Source: Nelumbo lutea (lineage: Eukaryota > Streptophyta > Magnoliopsida > Proteales > Nelumbonaceae). From it: 64,000 nt of DNA. Where the stretch lies: assembly GCA_022828595.1 (NCBI GenBank), contig JAKGHH010000002.1, positions 72,016,383-72,080,382 of the forward strand. Reading direction: 5' to 3'. The notes below the pieces were generated by a model. It saw only the letters and a list, made by a program, of their open reading frames with translations, did not search any database and was not told where the DNA came from. The position numbers and the translations under genes were made by a program. Shown here piece by piece: positions 1 to 13,334 of this stretch. The first letter of the stretch is position 1. Each line of letters begins with the position of its first letter.

Positions 1-2745
1 ATATGGGTTCCTTCTCTCAGGGATTAGGGAAGAAACGACTAGTGACAACGAAGGTTGTGGAGAACAGTAGTAGTCTTGATTTGATCGATGGGGTATGACT
101 GGTAGGTGGTAGGGTGTTTCTTTACCGTGTTGATATTGCAATCAGAAATACATCCATCCATTTACTCCCTATGCTTGAATTTTGCAACACATCGATGCGT
201 ATAATACAATATATATCAATTTTTGTATCCACCGAAACGCAAAATACAGAGAGCCAAGGGGGTTCTTTATGTCTAAACAATAAAACCCCATGAAAACCTC
301 AGGCACTAAAAAAAGGCCCTGTTTGTTTGCAGTGAAAAACTGAATTGGGTACAAATTTTGCACCCGGTTCAGTCTCTCATCTGTTTGTTTGTAACCATAA
401 CTTGCTCTCTTCCTGATGCAAAATTTGCACCACTTTTCTCTTACATCAATTACCTCTCATTTGAAAATCAAATCATCTTGCTTCTTACTTCTTACCTACA
501 TTATTTTACTTCTCACAAACAAACCTACATTATTTCTCTTTCAAAAAACATCAAATATAAAGCAAAAGTAAATATGTGTTGTATAGATATTTTGAACCTT
601 AATCTTTAGTAATTACATGCCCAAATCCTAATGGGTGCATGAATTGATGGGCCAATGTGAGACTCACAGGGACAATCCCATTGGCTGATGCTTCTCCGGA
701 AAATAGTCTACTCTCGTGATCCCTCTCAACTGCCCTAGCTTTCACAGAGAGAGAGAGAGAAAGAGGAGTAATGTTATTTTGTATGGTGTGGGAGACTCCA
801 TGGTACAAGTCACTATCGGTGCAAGTTGTGAGGTAGGATCATTTCTGTAAAGACAGGTCCAGAAAAGAACAAGCTGGCGTTGCTATTCGTTTTCTTTCCA
901 CGCGCTTTACCAGCAATCCTCCAACTCCAAGTTAAGTAAAGCTTCTTAATCACTATTTCAGTATTTCATCTCTCTCTCTCCCTCTCTCACGCTCACATCA
1001 AACACCTGGCGTTGCTTCACTTGTAATTATTTTAATGTATTCTTTTTCCTTTAAGTCGCTGGGTTTTGTCAAAGAAGGGGAGAGGGCCCTCATGGCAACA
1101 AATGAGATTCTAAGCCCCCAGACCCAACCGACACGGTCGGTCAATCGCCTAATCCCTATTCCCACAAGTAAATACCAAATGCCAGAGAAGCGCCAACTTC
1201 AGATCAATAAACCAAATAATGCGAGTGAGATTGGGCCTCCCAGAGAGAGAGAAAGAGAGAGAGAGAGAGGGTTGAAAATTCCAATTCCACTAAACAGAAC
1301 AATTACAAAATTTCGCTGTCTATGAACAAGAAAAGAATTTCCTTCTTTTTTTATTTCATCATTGTTTTTATCAACATTTCTCCACAAATACCAGTCCTTT
1401 TCTTTCTTGTTTTATTTCATCACTGAAATACTGCTTCTTTGTCCCCAGAAACCACCATGACCATCCATGTCTTCTCCCCTCCTCTCAAGGCACAGTTACA
1501 GGACCGACACCAGAGAGGAAAGAGATTCACTACAGCCCCATTACACCAACAACAAGAACCAAAAAATATATTTCTTATGTACTCAGATAGTGTTTATAGC
1601 TAATAGTAATAACAGTGGAACCTTCCTTTATTCCCCCACCCCTTCCCCCCCTCCTCCATGGCTGGAAATTCTGAGATTCCAAAAGAATCTCACTCTTTCC
1701 TGATTTCCCTTCTTCACCACTCCAACTTCAACCAGGGGAAGAAAAAGGAGGAGAAAATAAAACAATATCAGGAAAAAAAAAAAAAAACCCAAAAAAAAAG
1801 CAGAAGAAATCAACAGTTCTTCTACACATCTTCCATTTCCAGGACTTTATACATCCTCCTACTTTTCATGAATCACGAAGCATCTGCATTACAGAAAAAA
1901 TAATACATTTATTAGCATCAGAACAATAGTTTTATAATAAACTAAAACTTATTAAAATAGAAGCAAATTACTAAGTGTCCGGAGTCCAGACAACACCCAA
2001 AACATAACAGTCTGGATCCCATCCCACCAGACCCAGACTGTCGGTGGCCCAAATAATTTAATGGAACAAGATTTGTTAATTCGAACCAGAGCTTGACTGG
2101 GTCATTGGGGGCTGGTGGCCTGATCTTGGGGGTCAACTAGGTGATCTAACCAAGTTAACTTCACACCTCAGTAAATAGTCAGAAAGTACTCCATGAAAAT
2201 TTCTTTTGATCAGACGATCGAACCTGTGACCAAGTCAGCTTTCTGGTCTGGTTTCCGATGATTTTGGTGGTCTCAAGGAAAAATCACTGGTTAAACTACT
2301 GACCCAGTGAGATTTCTGATCTGGGTCATACCAGTGTGGGTCATACCAGATCAATCCAATTACACCAAGTCACCAACCAGCCAAGCAGCAACTAGAACCA
2401 AATAATTGAATGAAAATAAACAAACAATAAAGATTAGTAACTTGATTGTTCAACCAAATCAAAGCTGACTTCTCTCAGAGCTACAGCCAGGCTTAAATCA
2501 CTAGAGCCGGGCGGGTCTGTCCATGCATTGACCAAACATCCACCCAGCCTACCTACTCCTATATTCAATGCTTAATCATTATGGGTGTTTGCAACCCAGA
2601 ATTTTCTGTCTGAGGGTTAAAAATTCTCTTGGATTCTTGCTCAATCAATCACAATTAACAGAAGAAACTAATGAGACGAGGGTAGAAATTGTACCTTTTT
2701 TGTGTTTTTTGTTTCTGCAATATGATTTTGTATAGGAGGGGGACT
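1..2745. other. Intergenic region downstream of the FLA gene
   Basis: No gene could be supported here; the open frames are short and lie over simple sequence. There are GA/CT microsatellites at about 745-764, 969-987 and 1242-1269, an A-rich stretch at 1770-1800, and a divergent repeat at about 2040-2380 rich in words like GGGTCATACCAG that resembles other dispersed repeats in the window. The last part (below 2746) should include the 3' UTR of the minus-strand FLA gene, but no clear polyadenylation signal close to the stop was found. Confidence 0.6.
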
Positions 2746-5097
2746 TCATTGGCAAGAAGTAAACCGAGAATCCTGTCCAAAGACCCGTAACATCCTACAC
2801 GTTACTTCCATCAACTTCCCTGCAATTTTGTTCATTCACAAACAACAGTAAACCTTAGTATCCATTCTTCTCATACACTAATCAGGTCTGGTTGTTCAAA
2901 GAAATCAATCTCCATTTTTAAAGCTTAATCTAATTAACCCATTTGTTCAGGATTAAAAAAGAATTCAGAAAGCAAAAAAAAACAAATCAAGAGAAATAAA
3001 TAAGCAAAACCAGGATACGAGTAAACGACAGCCTGTTTGGTGTTTGATGTCATGAAGATGGGGCAGTTCAGTCAAGAATTCCAGAATAAAATCACTTCAC
3101 CATTTCTTTGTTAGCATCCCACAGCTGGATTTTGTGTGTCTCTTTCCCTCCTTCCTCTTTCCATGTTCATTTCCCATTCTATCCCTCCAATCTCACCGAT
3201 ATTACTACCTAATAAGCTGACACCCTAGAAATTACAAATTTCTTCCTCCCCAAGATACCCCAAAACTATTACCACCAAACCTGTGATCTCTGCAGGCTGT
3301 GTTTCGATTATGGGTAGTGGTGAAAATGGACAATTCTCTTCAATTAGGGGGATTTCGTCTTCGATTCCCTCTCACTTATCCAAACAGGGGATTTGAGGGA
3401 TTACTCTGCTAATATCAAACTGTAAGCTAATGAGATGACAACTTGACCAACTAAAAAAGCGAGCTCGAAAAAAAAAGTCTAAATTCTATTCGTTCCTGAA
3501 ATCCCCAGCGTCGAATCTTATCACGGGCTAACATGAATAATAATTATTCAACCTGAAAGATAATCTCACCACATGAGGCATAATCCGACACACCGACACT
3601 CCCCCAACTCCGGCATGGCAACCGGAATCTGACACATTCCACCGGACTCGGAATTCTATCACACATTTTGGGTTCGGCCAATATTCCTAACTATTGCAGG
3701 TGCACAGAAGAACAGGAAAGATAAGTAAGAATGAAAAAAAGAGAAGGGCGAAAGCACAGACCTCTCCTTAACGTGGTGACAGTCTTAGTGGGCTTCGTTA
3801 TTTTCGTCGTCTTCGTTGATGTAGTTTCGGGTTTGGGCTTCTCTTCCAGCGGGAAAAGCACCCCGTCGATGCCCTGCACTGAAATCCGGCCGTCTGTATA
3901 GATATCAGGGTCGAACAGGTAGGCCGACCCCTCCCCATGCCCGAATTTCACAGTCCCATCAGCTTCTTGCGCCACCACCTTGTGCGGCAGCCGTAGCGTG
4001 TCGTATCGGACCTTCCCGAATCTTTTCACCGCATTGTACATGCTCTCCTCCGTCTGGTACTCCGGGATGAGGTGGTAGTACATGATCTGCTCCGGCGCAC
4101 CCGGTTCGCTCAGCTGGTCCGTCGTCAGCTTCGCCATGGCCTCGTCGTTCGGGGCAAGAACGGTCAATACGTATCCCTCCGACACCAGTCTCCCCATCTC
4201 GGTCGCTAACGAGGTGAGGTTCACCAAAATATCGGCCATTTCGTTGTATCCACCGTAAAGCAGGAGAGTCTGGATGAAGTCCTTAACTTGGCTCTCACCG
4301 TCGAACCAATGGTGTGGTCCTCCCGGCCCTGGAGCAGGGGCTGGTGCAATAGATGGACCTGGAGCCAACGCGTCGTAGATCGGGAGCGCGGGGGGCGAAC
4401 CGGCGGGGGAAGGCGGCGCCGGTTTCTTCAACCGGTGGGTCCTAGGATCGACCTCTGGTGCTCCCTCAGGTAACACGGCCGAGATGGAGCGAAGGCTCCG
4501 GCGACGGTTGAAGTCTTCCTGCACGGATCGTGGAACCAACAGCCTTTCAATCCCGTGGATCACACCGTCGGGGCGGACCACGGCGTCGGGGTGGATGACG
4601 GTTGCGAGATCAACAATTTTCTTGTCGGAATCCTTGCAAGTCAAATGGAGATGATGATTGGAAAGCGTCTGGTGATGAACAGACTCGGCAGATAATTTAG
4701 GCCATTTCTCCGATCCGATTCGTTTCGGTATGATGTGGAACAGCAAAAGGGTCTGAAGAGATTTCAGGTTACCAGGCTCCAGGAGGAATCGCTTGAACTC
4801 AGGGTCAAGCTCACGCTCCAGAGCTTCATTCCTCGGTGCAAAAATGGTGATATTGTGCTTGCCAACCGCATCCTCTAGGGTTTGCAAGAGGAGAGCTTTC
4901 TCCACGAGCTCGGCGAGTTCCGTGTAATGTGAGTCAAGGAGAGCCACGAGGACAGAGTTCGAGTTGATTTGACCAGAATTCGACGGGGACGACGGCTTTA
5001 GACTGGGGTTTTCCGGCAATGCAGCAGAGGCTCCAGCAATGGAGAAGAGGAGAAGTCCGTAGAAGAGCTTGGAGACGCCATAGATCTGAGAATCCAT
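2746..5097 (-). CDS. FLA17-like: Fasciclin-like arabinogalactan protein, FLA15-18 type (FLA17-like), two exons
   Basis: This encodes a secreted cell-wall glycoprotein of 469 residues; the family is thought to act in cell adhesion and wall architecture. Exon 1 is 5097-3762 and exon 2 is 2819-2746, joined across a 942-bp GT-AG intron (donor at 3761-3760, acceptor AG at 2821-2820) that splits a Gly codon. Residues 1-25 form a signal peptide. The first fasciclin domain spans about 45-190, with motifs NITIFAPRNEAL (82-93) and DGVIHGIERLLVP (177-189). A Pro/Ala-rich arabinogalactan-type linker follows (226-261, with APGPSIAPAPAPGPGG). The second fasciclin domain spans about 265-416, with LTVLAPNDEAM and ISVQGIDGVLFP. 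Exon 2 adds GKLMEVTC and ends FTSCQ, the tail expected of this subgroup, with no hydrophobic GPI-anchor signal. I chose the Met at 5097 because it directly precedes the signal peptide; an in-frame Met at 5169 would add 24 residues. If the intron were retained, the frame would run on to 3691. Confidence 0.93.
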
Positions 5098-6397
5098 GGC
5101 GATTGAAGAGAGAAACCAGTGGCAGAAGTGGAGAAATTCACAGAAAAAATCAGACCTTTGCTTCTCCAAACCAAAGCCTGCTTTTTTCTTCTCCTTTCCT
5201 CTTTGCTTGGCTACTCTGGTTTTCGTTTTCTAGTGCTTTTCTTTAATGCTTCGGATTTCAAAGTGGGGTTATTAACTGGGGTTGGTAAAGGCCCGTTAGT
5301 TCCGGTGAGATCCAAGACGGACACGTGGCAATCGCAAGACGCAACGCTTCAATAGCCTCGGAGTAGAGAGGTAGCCAGGTGCCCTTTCGACAGTCTGGAG
5401 CTGGGGCCACAAGGAGTCTCACGAGTCACGGTTCGCGCGATCAAGCTGCGCTGTTGTAGGCTTGTATTGTAGCTCTGAGTTTTTGACTCAAAATGACGTT
5501 ATCTACCCTCCCGAGGATGCGGAAGCAGTCTCGACGACGGGAGGTTAATTTTGTCATTTCAGTTGTGGCGTTTCAGCGAGAGAACGGCTCGGGGCCGCTG
5601 GGGAAAAGTGGGGACCACCTGTTCGCGTCGCTTGTAATTAACTGAGAGGAAGGAAGAAAGCTGAGCTGTCATTGTCTGACGTAAGCCACAAAAAGCCTGT
5701 TTTTCTACAAAAAGGGAGAGAGAGAGAGAGAGAAAGAAACGGCTAGGATGACGGAGACAGCTCTCCTGCCGGGAGATCGTTAGTCTCCGTCAAGTTAACC
5801 CGAGGTGGGTGGGCTGTTAACCTAGGGTTAAGAGGTCGGAAGTCCGAATCTCTGAGTGGTGAGTGCGAGGTTGTATCGTGTGTCGGTGGCTTCTCGCCTT
5901 GTCCAAGTTTGCTTGGCTTCCCCTCTCTTTCTCATTCCGAAGCGCTAGGATGGAGCTGGAAATTCTAGAAGGCCGTGTAGCAATAATGAAACTGCGGAAG
6001 CTAGACGATCCACTACTTTCCTACATGGCAGCTCACATAGACACCAAAAGTTATGTGTTTGCCACGTTATCATCCACGTGGCAATACAGAGATGAAGAAA
6101 TTCATTTTTATGAATTACCGCCATTCTCGACCACCCCTGGACACCCTAGGTGTTATTTAGGTTGATTTTCGTTGAGATTGAATGATTATATTACATTTAA
6201 AATATGGAATATTTATGAGATTGTCAAGATCAAAGCTTTGAAAGGCAACGTATTATTACTTTTTTTAAAGAATAAGTTTTATTGGTAGACCCTGAAACTA
6301 CCATGGCCAGAATCAACTTTGGAATTGATTTTATACATTATTTCAATCACATATACATGGCGAATTTCTACAAGGTAAGGCCCTATATACATGTATC
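5098..6397. other. Upstream region of the FLA gene
   Basis: This is the probable 5' UTR and promoter side of the minus-strand FLA gene, less AT-rich than the rest of the window. No convincing TATA box was found near the start. It holds a GA microsatellite at 5714-5733 and two CACGTG G-boxes (5322-5327 and 6075-6080). The open frame at 5863-6165 matches nothing I recognise and is probably not a gene. Confidence 0.5.
5322..5327. promoter_or_regulatory. G-box (CACGTG) upstream of the FLA gene
   Basis: A palindromic CACGTG in the context ACACGTGGCA lies about 225 bp upstream of the chosen FLA start codon. Such sites bind bZIP and bHLH factors (ABRE/G-box class). Position and core match only; no functional evidence. 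Confidence 0.35.
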
Positions 6398-6649
6398 CAT
6401 GGTTTTTAAAATCAATCTGGAGATCGAATCAGATCCAACAGTCTGACCATTTGAATCGAACAGTTGATTCGTTCTAATAAAAAATTAAAAAAAATAAAAA
6501 CGGTTAAAATTGTTGAATGGTTTAAATGATTAATCGCCCGAATCAGTGATTTACTTACCAAAATCAATAATTTTTGAAAAAAATTCAATTTTTGGGAAAA
6601 CGAAACCAATCATCCAATTTTTCCCGTCGAATGCGGTTTTAAAACCATA
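6398..6649. mobile_element. hAT-like MITE, CATGGTTTT family, copy 1
   Basis: The ends are CATGGTTTTTAAAATC and TTTTAAAACCATA, inverted relative to each other. The flanking octamers CATGTATC and CATGCATT agree at 6 of 8 positions, fitting an aged 8-bp target duplication. Internal sequence is shared with the copies at 10375, 11687, 12452, 20831, 24591, 26023 and 27808. No coding capacity. Confidence 0.6.
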
Positions 6650-7026
6650 CATGCATTCCTTCTAAATCCGGCGGGAGCCTCATGCACTGAGCTGCCCTGC
6701 CATATATACATACAGGTAGAATAGCATGTCTACATGTCTACATAACAATTTCATCAAAGTGGGCACTGGGCTCAAACTCACAAGGAAAAATAATCATTTG
6801 ATGTTTGATTTTATGTGGTTTGATGCACATAGATTGTGTACATAAGTTACAGAAGATCATGTTTTTTAAACACCACATCTTACAAGAGAGACCGGATGTA
6901 CTACTCACAGCACTATGTATCATGGACTTAATAACCGGTCACAAGTGAACATGCCACTGTTTATCTGGCCCCATGATGTACGCATTCACTTGTGATTGAT
7001 TACATCACGTTGCAAGTGAGTACCAT

Positions 7027-7413
7027 TACGAATGGCAATGGGGCAGGGGTTATATTCCTCGTTTCCGACTTGATTATGAAATTAACCTCATCTTTGTCTC
7101 CAATTCTTGTTGGGGATAAAATTTATCCTCCATCTCCGATCCTCGATGGCGATGGGTTTTCCGTTGGGATTCAAATCCCTGAAAATGTTTTTAAATAACA
7201 ATATTTTTTTAAAATAAATTTATTTAAAAAAAATAAAAAATTTAAATTATAAATAATGTTTTGAATATGTTTAAATTATAAATAATAGTATATATAATAT
7301 AAATGACATTTAATCAAGGTCAAGGCGAGGCAAAAGCCTCAATCCCCATCCCCAACCCCATTGGATCGGGGCAGTCAGATCCACATTGCAGATGGGAAAA
7401 ATTGCCATCCCTA
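7027..7413. mobile_element. Possible hAT-like MITE (ATGGCAATGGGG ends)
   Basis: The left side has AATGGCAATGGGGC and the right side has ATTGCCATCCCTA, which are inverted relative to each other and resemble plant hAT ends of the type TAGGGATGGCAA. No matching 8-bp flanks were found, so boundaries are uncertain. A related G-rich sequence lies near 18490-18950. Confidence 0.3.
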
Positions 7414-9983
7414 CTGCACTACCAAGGGTGTGGTGAGTTTTAGGGCCATGGTTTTTGAGACACACCCTGGTTGGGCCCATTATCCTGGAATACATCACAC
7501 TTTTTGTGTCTACGGTATGGAACAAGCATTAAATCCGCTTTCCAAATGGGCTGCCTTTGTGCACATCAAGGGAGACAGCAAGGAAAAAACTCTAGTTGTC
7601 CACAATTGAAGGAATGCACTGTTGGCAGGCTCTCTACTCTCTCCATATGATATGTTAGTTCATCCGGCATTTTAGTTCATATCAAGGTTTTAAAAGGCTA
7701 AAGGCAAAGGCAAGGCAGTTGGGTGTCATGAAGGTGGGGCATAAGTTTTGAGATGGTTAAAGGCATAAGCCTCAAAGTGTAAGTATAATTTTATAATTTT
7801 TGTGCATATAAATACAACATAGTGTATGTGTGTGCACGTGTGCATTCGAGTAAATATATTCATTATAATATGTTAATAAAATTGTTTTGTTTCTTTTTAT
7901 AACCTTTGTCATCTAATTTAATAATCTATATACAAGATAAATATTTGTAATTCTTATGCATTTAAGGATATGATTTATTCATTTCATTGCAAACTTTTAT
8001 ATTTACTTACATATTATAAATGATTAAATATTAATAGTATATACGCTTTTTGAAATTTTCTTTTTTTTTATTTTGTTTTATGGTTATAACCATCTTCATG
8101 AAAATGAAGTAATTCATTTACTTAATTTATCTCATTTTCTAGTTTATTCACACACACATAATTGAATTTATTTATAATTTGTTTATTCATTTTTTGGTAT
8201 AATTTATTTTTTATAGTTAATTTATATATATATTGTTCATCATATGTATATTCTATTTAATATAATTTTTTGAAATTTTATTCTATAAATAATCTCTTTT
8301 ACTTAATATTTGTATGTATTATTGTACTTTTCAATGTATCCCAATTCAAATAGTGAGAAATGTCTTATATTAGAGAGGATGAAAAATTAATACTAGCAAA
8401 AGTGGGGGAGGGGTTGCCAGAGTAGAGTCAAATGAGTTGAAGGAGACTAGAACGAGTTGCAATCTCTTACCAACAAAACACGTTCCAACACCCTACCAAC
8501 TTGACCTGACACCACACACCTCACTATGAAATTGGATCCACCATAAAAGTGGAACTTGTCATGCATGAGATATATGGTGTTAGATGATGATGTTAATTTA
8601 CCAAAAACAAATACTAGAGAATATTTTTTTTTATAATATAGAATTTATTTATTCAAACTAAATGGCTTATAAGTAATTTAGATTGGATAAAAAATGTTTG
8701 ATAATTTTGTTCAAATTTTTGTTATATTAATATTTTTGTTCTATTAACTTTTATTAAAGAAAAATTATGGCCATTAGTCTATTACTGTAGTTTTTTTTTT
8801 TTAATTGGTAGATCCTACCATCATGTTTCATAGATAATGAAGCATGTGAATGGAGATGCTATTAACACATGTGGTACATTCAAAAGTATGATGGATGTGA
8901 GATTTTAAGGTATACTTGGTAAGAGAAAATCAAAGATATATTATTGGATTAAGAGGGATATTATGATTTATGAGAGAATTTTAATTTAAATTGTTTTATT
9001 TTACTCAAGCCAATTATATAGTGTGGGTCTCTCTCTTGGCCCAAACAGAGTTTTCAACGTCGAGGGTTTGCCTTTTCTGTGAGGCTCCACTGGAGAGAGA
9101 GAGAGAGAGTTGTGATTCATAAATGAAACCCACCTACTCTTTTCTTCAGAATATTGTAGATAAAGGTCCTACTATGGTACAGTGAAATATTTTCATATTT
9201 TTATTTTTATAAAAATATTGAAAAAGTCAATTCTTATATTTAGAGGGATAAGGTTTCTATATCCCCTCTTCCAAGGTTTTGTCTGGAGTTTTAATAAAAT
9301 TTCATGGTCACCACCCTCCACTCAGATAATATTTAGGGCTAAAAAAAATTCTTATGAAAAATTAGGTTTTATATCAAAACTTGGTTAGAGAAGGAAAAGA
9401 AAATTGGTTCGTGTAGTAATTAACAAAAATAAAAGAACAATAATTGTTGTTTTTTCATTTAAATTATACCCTATTTAGTCAATCGACATAATATCACTAA
9501 CCACTAATTATTCATTAGGATTTTTAGGGTTTTAACTTTTAGGGCTTTAGGGTTTGACAATTCAGTCACAATTGCGTTCCCTTGCTTGCAAAATACAGGA
9601 AAACTACTCATTTCCATGAAAAATGATATTTCAATACAAAACACCTCACATTTCTAATACTCCTAGTGCCTTGCAGTTGAAATATACACAAATGCTACAG
9701 AATATGAATGGAGAGAGAGAACCAATCTATGTTTGAAAAATGACTTCTGAAGAATCAAAAGGAATAAAGTCATTTTCCTACAAGTAGGACTTAGTTTTCA
9801 GAATACAATCATTTTACATGAAATGAAATATTATAAAATTAAAAAAGGGTTTTCAGGAAATCAATTTTATATCTAAATAGAACCTACATTGCTTTCATTT
9901 CACCTATTATTTTATTAATAAAGCTTGGCCTATTCTAAACGTGGCAAATGTCAACTATTTTAGTATGTGGCTGTTTGTTGGAC

Positions 9984-10009
9984 TATATATATATATATAT
10001 ATATATATT
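9984..10009. repeat. (AT)n microsatellite
   Basis: An uninterrupted AT dinucleotide run of about 26 bp. Confidence 0.9.
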
Positions 10010-10374
10010 TATAAAATTTTGGAACCATCTTAGAAGCTAGGGGCCACCAAATGATCACTTTGTGTCGGTGGAATCTTACTTTGAACCCTTTACTGTGGAT
10101 TTAGAACTAAATCCAAACCAATCAGAAGGTAGAATTCTGATATTTTAGAATATTTAATATTTAATGGAAAATCTTATTTTAAAGTCATTAGTTTAAGTTA
10201 GAATTTTGTTTATGGCTATGAAATTAGAAGTCATAGAAATTGCAACAATATCTGTAGGATTATTCTGACCCGGCTGGTGGATCAGTCAAACCCAACCTGA
10301 TTCGGGTTAAAGAATTAAAACTCAAGCCAGGTTTACCACTTAACCCAACCCATTGACATCAGAACCATATCAAC

Positions 10375-10645
10375 CTGTGTTTTAAAATATTGGTTGAACC
10401 ATTTTTCGTCCAGGTCAATGATTAGTGGTTCAATCATTTGGGTCAATGAATCAACCCCATATAAAAAAATCCGACAATCGGCTGAACAGGTCAGAAAGGT
10501 CAACAAGTCAGTTCTCCAGGTTAACAGGTCATTAGCCGAATCAATGGGTTTTTATAACTTAGTAGGCTAGAGGTTGATTCAAACCGGAATTCTGACAAAA
10601 TCACTGGTCCAACCAGCCGGGTCAATGATAAATTTGAAAACACTG
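10375..10645. mobile_element. hAT-like MITE, CATGGTTTT family, divergent copy 2
   Basis: The left end is CTGTGTTTTAAAATA and the right end is TTTGAAAACACTG. Flanking octamers ATATCAAC and ATATAGGC agree at 5 of 8 positions. Internal words such as GGTTGAACC and GGGTCAATGA are shared with the other copies. The family call rests on the ends plus internal similarity. Confidence 0.45.
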
Positions 10646-11686
10646 ATATAGGCTTTATGAAACAAATTATTAGAATACATGTCAAATCCCAAATATAATC
10701 AGCCCTCTTAACTCTCTGTCTCTCTCTCTCCAGGTCTATGCCCATTATATCTTATATGGGTACATTTTTAAGATTTTATTTGATATGCTCAGAAGACAAA
10801 AAGGGGCAAAGTAGTTGGTGAAGGATTCCGATATGTGGTGGGTTACAATGGATGGTCACAACTCACCACCCACCTGACCTCACTAAACCTGTAGCTAGTA
10901 TTTGATCTAATGCAGTTGGTGTTAGTGTGGACTGATGGGTAAAATATTCCAAAATGATCCGATAATATATCTGAATTTAATCCACATAGATATGTAAGAT
11001 ATAATTTTTTTTATTCATTTATATATCATGATATCCCATTTAAATCCGATTTGATTCAAAACTTACTAAATCCATGACATAGTAAAAGAAATCAACAAAA
11101 CTAAATATATTATAAATAAGCAAAAATAGGTTTACTCTCTCTAGCCAAAAAAAAAAAAAGTTTATCTAAATCCCAAATAACTTTAAATTAAAAATCTAAA
11201 ACAGTGAAACAATATCTCTTTAATCAAATTGGGATCACACTATCAAAATTTAGTTCAATCAATAAATGTATCACATATTTATTTATTTTATGAAAGCCTT
11301 AAGGTTGATTCCATTCATCTTAACAAACATTACATCTCATACCTTAAAAAAAATCAGGAGTAATTAAACATATATCCAAAAATCTAACTTTTAGGCAAAA
11401 CAGGCTCCAATTTGAATTAATCAGGTTAAATCCAATTCATTCACAACCCTAAATTAAATTAATCCAAGTGCAAACTTATGAAGAGGTCTTGCTACTGAAT
11501 ATACTGAAGGTCCTCTTAGATTTCTTGTCTTTGCTTTTTCTGTATTTTTGCTTCCAAGCAAAACATAGCTAATGGAGTCCAGATGTGCAAACTATATTTA
11601 TTTCGGATTTGGTATGGTAACCCATATTGAACATCTTGTTTCTAGCAAATTAATGTAATGGACTCAGGCTAGCTAATGCTTTTACA

Positions 11687-11969
11687 CAACGTTTTTGAAT
11701 TGTCGTTGATCCGGATGGTCGGATCATTCGGCTTGGGAACAATTAGTTTCGTTTTATCCAAAATTCGGTTTTTGATAAAAAAATCATTGAAAAAGTTAAT
11801 AATTCATTGATTCGGGCAGTTGAACCATCAACCTGTCAACCTATTCAATGAGTTTTAACTGTTTTTTGTTTTTAATTTATTTGTTAAAATAGATTATTCG
11901 TTCGAATCATCAATTCAAAAACCAGTGACCAAAACGATTCCATTTCCAAATCGTTTTTTAAAATAGTTG
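11687..11969. mobile_element. hAT-like MITE, CATGGTTTT family, copy 3
   Basis: It starts CAACGTTTTTGAATTG and ends TTTTTTAAAATAGTTG, with the internal order of words seen in the copy at 12452 (GTTGATCCGGATGGTCGG, a CCATTGAATT-like centre, an AT-rich stretch, then a final purine/pyrimidine block). Flanks do not match, so the ends are approximate. Confidence 0.45.
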
Positions 11970-12451
11970 ATATTTTCGGTGAGGGAAGTCTTGAAAGCAA
12001 AGATGTTCCCAATTGGGCTCTCAGGCTGTTGCCGTCCCATGTGATGTTTATGGGTACAACAAAAACCTTGGATTCCGTCCTATCTGACTTTTCCTTCTTG
12101 GCTAAATTACTTGTACCTTTCTTAGGGTTTCGGTGACTCCTCGAGTTTACCTAACAACTCGATAACTTTTTTGAACACAAAATTACGGGATGTTTGTTTA
12201 TGAGAAAGAAGGAATAGAGATGGAAATAGACATTTTACCAAAACTCCCTTTAACCATGAAACATGAGTTTTGCCTTCAAATATATATATATATATTTATA
12301 TTTATATAACACCTGATAGAGTGTGGTGTGGTTCAAAACATGTGCCTCCAACCACACTAAAGTGGGGCCCACTAGATTTAAACACACCACATTACTAAAT
12401 TTTACTTTTTTTTGCCATAAAGAAAAACCTAGGATAAAGAAGCACTCCAAT

Positions 12452-12742
12452 TATAGTTTTTGAATCGTTTGAATCGTCGTTAATTCAGACGGTTGGACCA
12501 ATTGGCCTAAAAATTATCTAGACAACCGATTTCATTTTACTTAAAATCTGGTCCCTGGTTAAAAACCATTGAATTGATCAATGACCCATTGACTCGAGTA
12601 ATTAAATCATCAATCCATTTGATCTGTTCAACAGTTTTTAACCTTTTATTTTTAATTTTTTTTATCAAAATGAACTGTTCATTCTAACCGGACGGTTGAA
12701 CTGTCGACCCGAAACCATTCCAGGTCGTTTTTTAAAACGTTG
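12452..12742. mobile_element. hAT-like MITE, CATGGTTTT family, copy 4
   Basis: It starts TATAGTTTTTGAATCG and ends TTTTTTAAAACGTTG. Flanks ACTCCAAT and ACAAAAAT agree at 5 of 8 positions. Internally it aligns by eye along its length with the copy at 26023. It is non-coding. Confidence 0.5.
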
Positions 12743-13334
12743 ACAAAAATAAAATGAGTCTAACGGATAGAGAAATATAAGAAGAAAGTCAAAAGAAAAA
12801 AAAAAAACTGTGACAGAATAAAGAATCTTATCTAACACGAAGATGGGGCAAGTCAACGAGATCTCAAAGTTGTTACCACCTTAGAAGGTAATCCATCACA
12901 ACAACTATATATTTTTGCTTTAGATTTTGCCATTTTTCCTTTTTCGCATTGTAGATAAAGTAAAATAAAACCCTAAGCAAAAGTGAACTAGAATTTCTAC
13001 TAATACAAATAAAACTGAACAGACCATTGGTGTTTGTGTTTTTTCTTTGGTATTTGTAGTTTATACTTTAGTTAATTTATATCAGGCTTTCATCCCTTCA
13101 CAAACATGTGGTCGGTGTATTGACAAAAGCTCTTGTCTTTTTTCACATTCTTGAGTAGTATATGGATAAAAACATGCTTATTTATAATTTGGAAGGGATG
13201 CTTTTTTTTTTTTTTTTTTCTCTGGCTGAAGGTTGATTAGGGTAGAAAGGAAAAGTTGAAAATAGATTGAAAAAAAACAATAAATAAAATTTTGTAATGG
13301 TAAAATTGAATGTGGCGCATGGATAAAACACTTA

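Larger units (their letters stand above)
6650..10374. other. AT-rich intergenic region
   Basis: No gene is supported. It contains a possible hAT-like element (7027-7413), a fragment at about 7685-7770 starting CAAGGTTTTAAAAGGC that looks like one end of the CATGGTTTT family, long AT-rich stretches (7800-8340), a GA run near 9095-9110 and the AT microsatellite at 9984. Confidence 0.5.
10646..13334. other. AT-rich intergenic region with two MITE copies
   Basis: Apart from the two MITE copies at 11687 and 12452 I see no gene or RNA. There is a short TA microsatellite near 12279-12292 and a T run at 13201-13219. Confidence 0.5.

Noticed and set aside
1035..1903. Overlapping open frames on both strands with GA and A-rich tracts
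   Set aside because: Compositional artefacts over microsatellites and A/T runs; no homology recognised.
5800..5870. tRNA-Asn-like stretch (GGCTGTTAACC followed by AGGTCGGAAGTCCGAATC)
   Set aside because: It resembles the anticodon and T arms of tRNA-Asn, but there is no acceptor-stem pairing, no D arm at the right distance and the anticodon stem is distorted. At best it is a pseudogene or SINE head.
5863..6165. 100-codon open frame on the plus strand upstream of the FLA gene
   Set aside because: No recognised domain, and no sign of splicing or a partner exon; probably chance in GC-richer promoter DNA.
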